From RGIG2206 sp045648425 (GTDB lineage Bacteria; Bacillota; Clostridia; Oscillospirales; Acutalibacteraceae), in NCBI GenBank assembly GCA_045648425.1, contig JAZRNV010000159.1, positions 1 to 26,822 of the forward strand: a stretch of DNA of 26,822 bases, read 5' to 3'. The notes beneath the pieces are model-generated. The model searched no databases and was not told the origin of the DNA. It saw only the letters and a program-made list of their open reading frames with translations. This document shows positions 15,642 through 23,444 of the stretch, piece after piece (the stretch's first letter is position 1; every line of letters begins with the position of its first letter). The position numbers were made by a program, and so were the translations under genes.

Positions 15642-16808
15642 TCAGACGATTACTCTTACCTTGATTACGCCGTCGATAGCCATAATAGATGCGGCAGCAT
15701 CCTTACCTACAAGCTCATCAACGTCAAGAATGGTATAAGCATACTCCTTCTTGGACTCGTTTGCCATCTTTTCGATGTTTAAACCAAGAGCAGAAACAGC
15801 ACCGGAAATCTGAGTCAGCATATTGGGGATATTCTTGTGAATTACGCAAACTCTGCAAGCGGTGGTGCGGGGAGCAACTACGCTGGGCAGGTTAACAGAA
15901 TTTTTGATATTACCGTTTTCAAGGTAATCAACAATCTGATTTGCTGCCATAACTGCACAGTTATCCTCAGACTCCTGAGTAGATGCGCCAAGGTGAGGAA
16001 TTGCAACAACGCCCTCAACACCGATTACCTCATCACTGGGGAAGTCGGTTACATATGCAGCCACCTTGCCGTTGCCAAGTGCTTCGATAATATCAGCGCT
16101 GTTAACCAAGTCGCCACGGGCAAAGTTAAGAATTCTTACGCCTGCCTTCATCTTGGCAATAGACTGCTCGTTAATCATATTTTTGGTGTCGGGTGTAAGC
16201 GGCACGTGAACAGAGATATAATCGCAATCGGAATAAATCTCATTTACATCAGAAATGTGCTTAACGGAATTGTCAAGCTTAAGGGCGGCATCAACCGACA
16301 AATAGGGGTCATAGCCGTAAACCTCCATACCCAATGCACAGGCGGCATTGGCAACCAAAATACCGATTGCGCCGAGGCCGATAACGCCAAGCTTTTTACC
16401 CAAAATTTCGGGACCTGCGAAGGCGCCCTTTCCCTTTTCAACCATCTTACCTACTTCGGCACCGTTGCCCTTGAGGGTCTTGGCCCAGTCAATAGCAGGG
16501 ATAACCTTGCGTGATGAGAGGAAAAGGCCGGCGATAACAAGCTCTTTAACAGCGTTTGCATTGGCACCGGGAGTGTTGAAAACAACAATACCTGCCTCAG
16601 CACACTTTTCAACGGGAATGTTGTTAACACCTGCTCCTGCACGGGCGATGGCAAGCAAGGACTCGGGCATATCCATCTCGTGCATAGAAGCGGAACGAAC
16701 AAGTATTGCCTCGGGGGCCTCAACATCGTCACCGCAGGTGTATTTGTCGGTCTTGAAACGGGTCAGACCGCAAGGAGAAATCTTATTAAGAGTTTTGATA
16801 TTATACAT
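15642..16808 (-). CDS. serA: D-3-phosphoglycerate dehydrogenase
   Basis: This 388-residue 2-hydroxyacid dehydrogenase catalyses the first step of serine synthesis, oxidising 3-phosphoglycerate with NAD+. The Rossmann motif is GLGAIG (144-149). Catalytic residues fit Arg231 (NFARGDLV), Glu260 (TDFPSDE) and His272 (IPHLGAST). The C-terminal part (about 315-388) is an ACT-type domain (VCVIHKNIPNMLTQISGAVS), the usual seat of serine feedback. It lacks the extra ASB domain of long SerA enzymes. The ATG at 16808 follows GAGGTAAG and sits 11 bases after the serC stop; together they form a serC-serA operon. Confidence 0.96.
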   Translation of the reverse strand: MYNIKTLNKISPCGLTRFKTDKYTCGDDVEAPEAILVRSASMHEMDMPESLLAIARAGAGVNNIPVEKCAEAGIVVFNTPGANANAVKELVIAGLFLSSRKVIPAIDWAKTLKGNGAEVGKMVEKGKGAFAGPEILGKKLGVIGLGAIGILVANAACALGMEVYGYDPYLSVDAALKLDNSVKHISDVNEIYSDCDYISVHVPLTPDTKNMINEQSIAKMKAGVRILNFARGDLVNSADIIEALGNGKVAAYVTDFPSDEVIGVEGVVAIPHLGASTQESEDNCAVMAANQIVDYLENGNIKNSVNLPSVVAPRTTACRVCVIHKNIPNMLTQISGAVSALGLNIEKMANESKKEYAYTILDVDELVGKDAAASIMAIDGVIKVRVIV

Positions 16809-16819
16809 TATAACTTACC

Positions 16820-17905
16820 TCAACCATTTTCTTTTTCAAATTGAGCCATAAACTCAACAAGCTTCTGTACGCCCTCGATAGGCATTGCGTTGTAGATAGA
16901 TGCGCGCATACCGCCAACAGAACGGTGGCCCTTAAGGTTTACAAAGCCCGCCTCGGTTGCTGCCTTGACAAACTTGGCATCAAGCTCTTCGTCACCGGTA
17001 ACAAAGGGAACATTCATCAAAGAACGGTCCTCAGGAACAACGGTGCCCTTGAACATCTTGCTGTTGTCGAGGAAATCGTAAAGAATCTTTGCCTTGGCCT
17101 CGTTAATCTTCTTCATTTCTTCAAGGCCACCGATATCGTTCTTAATCCACTCAAGAACAAGCTTTGCAACATAAATGCACCAGCAAGGAGGAGTGTTGAA
17201 CATTGAGCCGTTATCAACGTGAGTCTGATAATTAAGCATGGTGGGGCAAATATCGGATGCATTGCCTACCAAATCTTCACGAACGATAACAACGGTAAGA
17301 CCTGCAGGAGCCATATTCTTCTGTGCGCCTGCATAAAGCATACCAAACTTGGAAACATCGATGGGCTCAGAAAGAATGCAGCTTGAAATGTCACCAATAA
17401 GGGGAACGTCACCGGTTTCGGGGAGGGTGTTCCACTTGGTGCCGTAAATAGTGTTGTTTACGCAGATGTGGAAGTAATCTGCATCGGGAGTAAAGGTGGC
17501 CTTATCAAGCTTAGGTATGTAGCTGAAGGTTTTATCCTTTGAAGAAGCAACAACATTTGCCTCGCCATAACGGGCGGCCTCTTTTTGTGCCTTGGTTGCC
17601 CATTGACCGGTAAGAACAAAGTCTGCCTTGCCGCTCTTGGTCATAAAGTTGAGGGGCATCATTGCAAACTGAGTTGATGCGCCACCCTGCAAGAAAAGAA
17701 CCTTGTAATTATCAGGAATATTCATAATCTCACGAAGCAATGCCTCGCACTCGTCAATAATTGCCTGATAAGTTTTGGAGCGGTGAGACATCTCCATAAC
17801 CGACTGGCCGCTGCCCTTATAATCAAGCATTTCTGCTGCGGCAATTTTAAGAACCGATTCGGGCAACACAGAGGGGCCCGCACTGAAATTGTAAACTCTG
17901 GACAT
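16820..17905 (-). CDS. serC: Phosphoserine aminotransferase
   Basis: This 361-residue class V aminotransferase carries out the second step of serine synthesis, converting 3-phosphohydroxypyruvate and glutamate to phosphoserine. It opens with YNFSAGPSVLPESVL, typical of SerC. The PLP lysine is Lys196 in YAGAQKNMAPAG. Other family blocks are GGASTQFAMMPLNF and the C-terminal GHRSVGGMRASIYNA. The start at 17905 is preceded by TAGGAGGTATTAAAATT. A consensus promoter lies 31 bases farther up. No serB-type phosphatase is present; the HAD gene at 21641 is a Cof-type enzyme and not an obvious SerB. Confidence 0.97.
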   Translation of the reverse strand: MSRVYNFSAGPSVLPESVLKIAAAEMLDYKGSGQSVMEMSHRSKTYQAIIDECEALLREIMNIPDNYKVLFLQGGASTQFAMMPLNFMTKSGKADFVLTGQWATKAQKEAARYGEANVVASSKDKTFSYIPKLDKATFTPDADYFHICVNNTIYGTKWNTLPETGDVPLIGDISSCILSEPIDVSKFGMLYAGAQKNMAPAGLTVVIVREDLVGNASDICPTMLNYQTHVDNGSMFNTPPCWCIYVAKLVLEWIKNDIGGLEEMKKINEAKAKILYDFLDNSKMFKGTVVPEDRSLMNVPFVTGDEELDAKFVKAATEAGFVNLKGHRSVGGMRASIYNAMPIEGVQKLVEFMAQFEKENG

Positions 17906-17935
17906 AATTTTAATACCTCCTAAAATAATACTGCA

Positions 17936-17964
17936 ATTATATATGATGGGAATTGCTTTGTCAA
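17936..17964 (-). promoter_or_regulatory. Promoter of serC-serA
   Basis: On the minus strand TTGACA (17964-17959), 17 bases and TATAAT (17941-17936) match consensus exactly at ideal spacing. A second TTGACA occurs at 17987-17982 but has no partner -10 at proper distance. No T-box or riboswitch was seen in the short leader. Confidence 0.92.
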
Positions 17965-18026
17965 GCGGTTTGTTAATTTTTTGTCAATCTTTTTTACTGT
18001 ATTTCTATCGTTTTACAAAAAGTTTG

Positions 18027-19805
18027 TCATTTTTTTGTCAATTCAAAGCTGTATGTGTGTGAATAAGCCCTGTTAACGTTTTTTATTACATCATTCAAAT
18101 ACAATCCGTCACACCCGGCTACATTGTAAATATAGTCAGCAATTTGCATCTGTCGCTCAGTTTTAAATCCGCTCACTGTTATATCACAGCACATTTCGCT
18201 GCCAAACACATCGACCGTATAATTTATGTCAAGCATACCGTTATATATTACCGAATCTTCACTGTCAAGACGCACCAATCCCCCGTCGCGGTCAAAAATC
18301 AAGCACCCGTCATATCCCTCTTGACCGATTACCCCTGCAGAAGCAAGGGCTGAGGGCGTTGAAAGCATCTGATTTATCTTGCTTAGATTTCTTACTACCG
18401 AGTCGCTACCCTCTGCACCGGATTTGACGGCTGACACAAAATCAAATGCCGACGAGTAGCTTTTTATTTGCTCATCGTACAAATCTCTAAAATCGCAATC
18501 GAAAAAACAAAGCACGGCCGAATTGGGCAGTTCGGACTGTATCATCTCTTTTATGCGGTTGTGGATATTTGGGCAATCGACATCAAACATCACCGCGCCC
18601 AGCTGCTTAAACGAAAGGGCGATGTTATACTTTCTTTCGGCCGCTTGACGGGCAGCGTCAAAATCCTGCGCAGTCAAGGCATAAAAATGGCCTCCATCTC
18701 CCCTTTCGGTTGCAAAGTAAACCGTTTGACTGCGGCTGTCATAAGATGCTGCCACCACATAATCTACCCGTTCTGTTTCTTGGCCACCGCAAGAGCAAAG
18801 AAGTAAGCAAAGCGCTATTGCCGCAGGAGCAACTCTTTTGAAATTGCCAAACCATTTCGGCACAAAAAAGAGCAAACCGCACCCCGTCACTGCAGCAACC
18901 GTTTGTGTAAGGCGAAATGCCGGCTCATACATTACAGACAAAAATGAAACGACCGTTATCACTGCAACCGTCGACGAAAACAAACACAGTGACACATTGA
19001 ATTTTATTTTGCCCGACACGCCTCCCCCTGCCATTGCCCCAAGCAAGGTTATTGCACAAATCGCCGATAAAATATAGGCAATATCGGCAGGTCCCTCAAG
19101 ACGCTGAAAAAACTTGCCCACTGAAACATTCTTGGATATTTCTGCAGTTACCGACTGATAATCGGAGGCCGTGAGTCCAAAGGCAAAAACGCCCAAAGCA
19201 GCAGAAAGAGTTATTCCCGCCAGGCAGGACGATAACCCAATAAGCCCTGTTTTTCGGTTTTGAGTGTCGATATATATGAGAGGCAGCAGCAAAGGAAACA
19301 ACACCGAAAAGGAATTTAAGGTGCCAAGCATCAAACTTCCGAAGCCGTTGCTGACTACGGGCAAAGCGTTTTGCAGGTCATACTCCCCCCACCCCAGCAG
19401 CAAGCAAAGCACAAACACTCCTGCCACAGGTATAAAGCTTAAGGCAGTAAACAGAGCAGCACCTTTTGTTTTTACCCCAAAGGAGAGAACACACAAAGCA
19501 GCCACGCACACAAGCACCGCAACCAAGGTTGCCTTGCTTTGAAAGAGGGTCATACTTTGGGCCAGACGTGAAAGCACCGGCAAAAGGTACACCGTGCTCA
19601 CCGCCGCAGATATAACACCGGGAGACATCCTTAAAAAAGCAGGAGCAAGAGCTATTATCGCCACGGAACTGACCGCAAAGCACAAAAAAGCTCCGTTGCC
19701 GGCAACTGCAAAAACATTTTTCATTGCGCCCGAAAAAACTATCTCACCGGCAATGCACACAAGCATTGACAATGCTGCTCCGATTCCACTGATTTTTTTA
19801 TTCAT
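18027..19805 (-). CDS. GerAB-type germinant permease fused to a GerAC-like lipoprotein domain
   Basis: The product is 592 residues. Residues 1 to about 317 are a multi-helix membrane part like GerAB, the amino-acid-permease-like subunit of the spore germinant receptor. In the same frame, FKRVAPAAIALCLLLCSC (about 322-339) looks like a lipoprotein signal with Cys339 in the lipobox, followed by about 250 soluble residues resembling GerAC. GerAB and GerAC are normally separate genes. A GTG in frame near residue 315 could start a separate lipoprotein, but no stop divides the two parts. I start at the ATG at 19805; 19808 is also ATG. It overlaps the gerAA 3' end by 8 bases. The GerAC part is shorter than usual (about 350-370). 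Expression is expected in the forespore. Confidence 0.72.
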   Translation of the reverse strand: MNKKISGIGAALSMLVCIAGEIVFSGAMKNVFAVAGNGAFLCFAVSSVAIIALAPAFLRMSPGVISAAVSTVYLLPVLSRLAQSMTLFQSKATLVAVLVCVAALCVLSFGVKTKGAALFTALSFIPVAGVFVLCLLLGWGEYDLQNALPVVSNGFGSLMLGTLNSFSVLFPLLLPLIYIDTQNRKTGLIGLSSCLAGITLSAALGVFAFGLTASDYQSVTAEISKNVSVGKFFQRLEGPADIAYILSAICAITLLGAMAGGGVSGKIKFNVSLCLFSSTVAVITVVSFLSVMYEPAFRLTQTVAAVTGCGLLFFVPKWFGNFKRVAPAAIALCLLLCSCGGQETERVDYVVAASYDSRSQTVYFATERGDGGHFYALTAQDFDAARQAAERKYNIALSFKQLGAVMFDVDCPNIHNRIKEMIQSELPNSAVLCFFDCDFRDLYDEQIKSYSSAFDFVSAVKSGAEGSDSVVRNLSKINQMLSTPSALASAGVIGQEGYDGCLIFDRDGGLVRLDSEDSVIYNGMLDINYTVDVFGSEMCCDITVSGFKTERQMQIADYIYNVAGCDGLYLNDVIKNVNRAYSHTYSFELTKK

Positions 19806-21279
19806 CATCTTCCCACCGCCTTGAAATTTTTGGTTGCTGCACGGGTCTGAGCGTTCCCAAACCCATGTGGCGCAGTTGCTGCTTCCACAAGGGCTTTTGT
19901 AAAAAAGCATTGCTGTTGACCGTCTTGCCCGAAAAAGGAGGTGCAACATAATCCTCTCCCAAAGAGCGTTGCAAGGACAAAAGCAAAACGATAACCGCCA
20001 CACCGAAAAAGACTCCGTACAAGCCCAGCGTGCCACCCAATACAACAAGCAAAAGCTTGCACACGGTTATTCCGAAATTTAAATCAGCATCGGGCAACAC
20101 GGAGTTAGCCAGCCCTGACACCGCCACCACAATAAGAGTGACAGGGCTGACGATATTGGCATCTATTGCCGCAGACCCCAAAATCAAGCCGCCGACAACA
20201 CCGATTGCTCCACCGATTGCCGAGGGAGTGCGCACACCTGCCTCACGAACAAGCTCAAAGAATATCTCCATCACCAAAAGCTCCATCAACGAAGAAAAAG
20301 GTATGGATGCTCTTGACTGAGCAATAAGCAAAAGCAACTGCGAGGGCAGCATCTCGTGGTGAAAATTTATTACTGCAATATAAAAAGCCGATAAAAGCAA
20401 GGCACACACAAAGGCAAAGCTGCGTATCCATCGCGAAAAGGTTCCGCTTTGCCAGCGTTGCTGATTACCTTCGGGAGAATCAAGAAACTCTGAGAATGTA
20501 ACAGGCATAACAAGCACATAGGGCGAGTTGTCACACACGACTATCACTCGGCCGGCGTTAAGATATTGTGCCGCTCGTTCAGGGCGCTCGGTGGAAAGTA
20601 TCGACGGAAACAGAGAGAACCCGGAATCGCCTATCATTTGCTCTATCATCCCGCTACCCGAAACATAGTCGGCCTTAACCGATTTAAGCCGCTTTTTAAC
20701 CCTGCTTATGAGTTTAGGGTCGGGTAGCCCTTGAATATACATTACTCCGCATATATCGTTGCTTATGTTTCCAACCGTTATCATTTCCGTAACCAGGTCG
20801 GGTGTTCTCACTCCGCGTCTGATAAGGGATATATTACTGCGTATGCTCTCGCTGAAGCCCTCTTGAGAGCCCTTTACTACTTTTTCGGTAAGAGGCGGAG
20901 CTATCGATCGACGAGGAAATCCCTTGGTCTCGCACACTCCCGCATAGCTTGTACCGTCAACAAAAATCGCCGTATCCCCGAGCAAAATTCTTGCCACCGC
21001 AGAAGGCATATCGGTCACCCTCACGCAGTCATTAAACTCAACGGTATTGAGCATATCGATGGGGATTGAGGTGCTTTGCATAAGAGGCCTGACAATAAAA
21101 TCATTCACTGCAACAGAATTGGCCATTCCATCAATATATACAACAACGCAATTTTGCTCGGCCCTTGATTTAAAAGAACGTATAACTATATCTTTGTTTG
21201 TGGGAAAATGAAATATTTTTTTGATGTTTTCCATATTATTCAGTGCATTTGATTGAATATTATTGGTCTTTTGGGACAT
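19798..21279 (-). CDS. Spore germination protein GerAA-type
   Basis: This 493-residue protein fits GerA (PF03323), the A subunit of nutrient germinant receptors in the spore inner membrane. The N-terminal half is soluble (for example NCVVVYIDGMANSVAVNDF). The C-terminal half has membrane helices and the family blocks SFAFVCALLLSAFYIAVINF, HHEMLPSQLLLLIAQSRASI, ELVREAGVRTPSAIGGAIG and a short basic tail. I chose the ATG at 21279 because AAGCGGAGGCAAAAT precedes it; an upstream TTG has no site. The gerAB-gerAC fusion overlaps its stop. No clear forespore sigma-G promoter was found. A possible -10 (TATAAT at 21344-21339) lies in a palindromic TATTATAATA shared with rpmB. Confidence 0.9.
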   Translation of the reverse strand: MSQKTNNIQSNALNNMENIKKIFHFPTNKDIVIRSFKSRAEQNCVVVYIDGMANSVAVNDFIVRPLMQSTSIPIDMLNTVEFNDCVRVTDMPSAVARILLGDTAIFVDGTSYAGVCETKGFPRRSIAPPLTEKVVKGSQEGFSESIRSNISLIRRGVRTPDLVTEMITVGNISNDICGVMYIQGLPDPKLISRVKKRLKSVKADYVSGSGMIEQMIGDSGFSLFPSILSTERPERAAQYLNAGRVIVVCDNSPYVLVMPVTFSEFLDSPEGNQQRWQSGTFSRWIRSFAFVCALLLSAFYIAVINFHHEMLPSQLLLLIAQSRASIPFSSLMELLVMEIFFELVREAGVRTPSAIGGAIGVVGGLILGSAAIDANIVSPVTLIVVAVSGLANSVLPDADLNFGITVCKLLLVVLGGTLGLYGVFFGVAVIVLLLSLQRSLGEDYVAPPFSGKTVNSNAFLQKPLWKQQLRHMGLGTLRPVQQPKISRRWEDDE

Positions 21280-21338
21280 ATTTTGCCTCCGCTTGTAAAT
21301 TTTCAAAAAAACACTTGATTTTTTTGTTTTTGTCTGTT

Positions 21339-21346
21339 ATTATAAT
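21339..21346. promoter_or_regulatory. Shared -10 region between gerAA and rpmB
   Basis: The intergenic region has a palindromic ATTATAAT that reads TATAAT on both strands (plus 21341-21346, minus 21344-21339). A minus TTATCG lies 16 bases upstream; the best plus -35, TTGATT (21315-21320), is 20 bases away. Transcription from here may be divergent. Direction is uncertain. Confidence 0.4.
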
Positions 21347-21385
21347 ACGGTAACTTTTTTCGATAATTAAAAGGAGGTGCAGATA

Positions 21386-21574
21386 ATGGCTAAATGTGAA
21401 ATCTGCAATAAAGAGATTACATTCGGTATCAAGGTGTCTCACTCACACAGACGTTCAAACAGAACCTGGAAACCCAATGTAAAGCGTGTTAAAGCTATTG
21501 TTGATGGTACTCCGTGCAGAGTTTATGCCTGCACCCGTTGCCTTCGCTCAGGCAAGGTTACTCGCGCCATTTGA
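21386..21574 (+). CDS. rpmB: 50S ribosomal protein L28, zinc-binding form
   Basis: The 62-residue product begins MAKCEICNKEITFGIKVSHS, the classic bL28 opening. Four cysteines in two pairs, C4/C7 and C49/C52, mark the zinc-binding form; zinc-free paralogues exist elsewhere in bacteria. The ATG at 21386 follows AAGGAGGTGCAGATA. A three-codon-longer start at 21377 lies inside that site. It is divergent from gerAA and ends in a strong terminator. L28 sits near the exit region of the 50S subunit and is needed for assembly. Confidence 0.98.
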   Translation: MAKCEICNKEITFGIKVSHSHRRSNRTWKPNVKRVKAIVDGTPCRVYACTRCLRSGKVTRAI

Positions 21575-21594
21575 TTCTTTATTGTCAAGCATTC

Positions 21595-21621
21595 AATTCC
21601 CCGACAAGTCGGGGAATTTTT
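21595..21621 (+). terminator. Terminator after rpmB
   Basis: AATTCCCCGA (21595-21604) pairs with TCGGGGAATT (21609-21618), followed by a T run. It starts about 20 bases past the rpmB stop. The next gene has a ribosome site but no clear promoter of its own, so some read-through is possible. Confidence 0.88.
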
Positions 21622-21640
21622 GCTATTAGGAGGTTAATAT

Positions 21641-22399
21641 ATGCGTTATGATGGCGTTTTGATGTGTTCTGACTTCGACGGAACCTTGGCTGTTAACAGC
21701 ACCGTTTCAAAAGAAAATATTGAAGCAATTAAAATGTTTCAAGCTAACGGTGGCAGATTCACCCTCGCGACAGGCAGAACTCCCCAACACATTGCCGAGA
21801 GCGTGCCGGAGCTTGCTCCCAACGCGCCAATGATAAGTGTAAACGGCGCGGTATTGTTTGACTCATCAAATCAAAAAGAGCTTATAAAAATACCTGTTGG
21901 TGACACCTCAGCTTTTGCCAAAGAGATATTCTGTCACCCCGATTGCAATATGGTGCGTATGGTTTGCGGTGATTACAGCACCGTGGCTGTTAAACGCGAT
22001 GACAAAGCTCCTCTTGTGGCCCTTGAAAGAGCCCTAAAGCTGCCCTTGCTTAAGCTCGTATATGTTTTTAACAGCACAGCCGCTCCTTTAACATTGTCTG
22101 AGCAATACAAAAAAGAATATGGCGACCGTTTCTATTTTTCACGCAGTTGGGAGTATTCTGTTGAGGTTTTGGATATAAACGCCACAAAGGGCGCATTGCT
22201 TAAAGAGCTTAAAAATCATCTTACCGGTGTCGACCTCACCATTGGTGTAGGCGACTTCGACAATGACGTGCCGTTGGTCAAAGAGGCCGATATCGGTTAC
22301 GCCGTTGAAAACGCGGTGGATGCTGTTAAGCAAGCAGCTGACCGAACCACCGTCAGCTTTAAAGACAGCGCAATAGCAAAAATTATATATGAACTGTGA
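21641..22399 (+). CDS. HAD-superfamily (Cof-type) phosphatase
   Basis: This 252-residue HAD hydrolase has motif I SDFDGTL (Asp11, Asp13), motif II in FTLATGRTPQ, a C2-type cap, and motif IV GVGDFDNDVPL (202-212). This is the Cof/sucrose-phosphatase-like subgroup, which dephosphorylates sugar phosphates, cofactors or similar small molecules. Substrate cannot be read from sequence. The ATG has TTAGGAGGTTAATAT upstream. It lies 66 bases after rpmB on the same strand. The stop codon overlaps the stem of the terminator that follows. Confidence 0.9.
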   Translation: MRYDGVLMCSDFDGTLAVNSTVSKENIEAIKMFQANGGRFTLATGRTPQHIAESVPELAPNAPMISVNGAVLFDSSNQKELIKIPVGDTSAFAKEIFCHPDCNMVRMVCGDYSTVAVKRDDKAPLVALERALKLPLLKLVYVFNSTAAPLTLSEQYKKEYGDRFYFSRSWEYSVEVLDINATKGALLKELKNHLTGVDLTIGVGDFDNDVPLVKEADIGYAVENAVDAVKQAADRTTVSFKDSAIAKIIYEL

Positions 22400-22429
22400 C
22401 AGGATACTTTCGCATCCTGTCACTTTTTT
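22396..22429 (+). terminator. Terminator after the HAD gene, facing mazF-like gene
   Basis: GTGACAGGAT and ATCCTGTCAC pair around ACTTTCGC, followed by TTTTTT. The stem includes the stop codon of the HAD gene. It lies between convergent genes and may help end both transcripts. Confidence 0.88.
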
Positions 22430-22436
22430 GTTGAAT

Positions 22437-22778
22437 TTATAAACCGAAAGATACCGACAGCGCTTGATTTATCATATCCATAGAATGTCCGTCAAGACTG
22501 CCCATCTTTTCTTTCAGGCGTTGCTTGTCAATCGTTCTGATCTGCTCAAGCAGGACGATGGAATCTTTTGCCAATCCGCTGTTGTCGGCATTGACCTTTA
22601 TATGCGTGGGTAAATTAGTTTTATCGCGCTGGCTGGTAATGGCAGCCGCAATTACGGTAGGGCTGTATTTGTTGCCTACATCGTTTTGAACAATAAGCAC
22701 AGGCCTTACCCCTCCCTGCTCTGATCCAACAACCGGACTTAAATCGGCATAATATATATCTCCGCGTTTTATTGTCAT
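22437..22778 (-). CDS. MazF/PemK-type mRNA interferase (EndoA-like)
   Basis: This 113-residue protein matches MazF/EndoA: RGDIYYADLSPVVGSEQGGV then RPVLIVQND, with the usual SEQGG loop and the Arg of the following strand, and TVIAAAITSQ with the conserved Thr. Such toxins cut single-stranded RNA at short sequence motifs. In Bacillota the antitoxin (EndoAI/MazE-like) usually precedes the toxin. Here 22779-22955 has no antitoxin-like frame on the minus strand. The ATG at 22778 has GGAGAGTG upstream. An imperfect inverted repeat lies at 22805-22866, a possible control site. It may use an antitoxin elsewhere, or a neighbour not recognised as one. Confidence 0.92.
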   Translation of the reverse strand: MTIKRGDIYYADLSPVVGSEQGGVRPVLIVQNDVGNKYSPTVIAAAITSQRDKTNLPTHIKVNADNSGLAKDSIVLLEQIRTIDKQRLKEKMGSLDGHSMDMINQALSVSFGL

Positions 22779-22804
22779 TAAACTTCACTCTCCGATTTAA
22801 TATC

Positions 22805-22866
22805 AATGATGTACACAAATATTTTTACCCTTATTGCCGAGGTTTAAACACATTTGTTACATCATT
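22805..22866. repeat. Imperfect inverted repeat upstream of mazF-like gene
   Basis: AATGATGTACACAAAT (22805-22820) and ATTTGTTACATCATT (22852-22866) are inverted copies that differ by one inserted base, 31 bases apart. They lie 27-88 bases upstream of the toxin start. This has the look of a two-site operator. Confidence 0.45.
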
Positions 22867-22914
22867 ACATAATATTTAAAAAGCAGAGATTATGACATCA
22901 ACGGCATTAAAACA

Positions 22915-22955
22915 AAAACGTCCCTTTTCACTTAAAAAGTGACAAGAGACGTTTT
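22915..22955 (-). terminator. Terminator after the lipoprotein gene
   Basis: On the minus strand AAAACGTCTCTTGTCACTT and AAGTGAAAAGGGACGTTTT form a long stem with one mismatch and a TTT loop, then TTTGTTTT. It starts immediately after the stop at 22956. Confidence 0.88.
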
Positions 22956-23444
22956 TTATGTATTGGCTATGTTTTTATAATCAAAAGTCAACCTGTAATT
23001 AAATTTGCTAAATTCTATGCAGCTTATAACTCCGTCATCATCGACCCAAACGCAAAAGCTACCGCACTTATCGTTACTGAAATAGCAACCGTTTTTATAA
23101 CTGTCGGCCGAATAATCATGGGTAAATGCAGTGTAAATAAGCATTGGCAGACTGTCATATATAAGCTGTGGCGCAATCTGACTGCTCATACCCTCAAAGC
23201 TAATAAAGCATCCGCCCGGAGAAACATCCACAGTAAGTCCGGAATAGGACCCGCCTTCAACAAATCGAGCAACATACTCTGCTCCCTTGCGGCTGACGTA
23301 CAGCGTTTGTTCTTTTTCCTCTTTTTGCACAACGACCGTGCACTCTACACCGTCGGTAATGGGTGTAGGAGCAGACGCTGCTGACGAGCAAGAGGAAAAG
23401 GCAAAAATTATAAAAGCAAGGGTAGCTGCACAGACAACGCGCAA
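22956..23444 (-). CDS. Small lipoprotein of unknown function
   Basis: This 162-residue protein starts with an N-terminal signal and lipobox (FAFSSC, Cys at 19), so it should be a membrane-anchored lipoprotein. The mature part is a possible beta-rich domain with no known motif. It has two Cys near KNGCYFSNDKCGSFC. The start is TTG, directly after the TAA of nnr, with GGGGATGA within the nnr end as a likely Shine-Dalgarno site; an ATG start in this position is not available. It is the last gene of the DUF6106-like/nnr unit. I do not recognise the family. Confidence 0.72.
   Translation of the reverse strand: MRVVCAATLAFIIFAFSSCSSAASAPTPITDGVECTVVVQKEEKEQTLYVSRKGAEYVARFVEGGSYSGLTVDVSPGGCFISFEGMSSQIAPQLIYDSLPMLIYTAFTHDYSADSYKNGCYFSNDKCGSFCVWVDDDGVISCIEFSKFNYRLTFDYKNIANT

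Noticed and set aside
15837..16514. Plus-strand frame of 225 codons across serA
   Set aside because: serA is certain on the other strand. This is a mirror frame without a start site.
22779..22955. Antitoxin gene for the MazF-like toxin
   Set aside because: I read the minus strand. Candidate starts give only a few codons before a stop.
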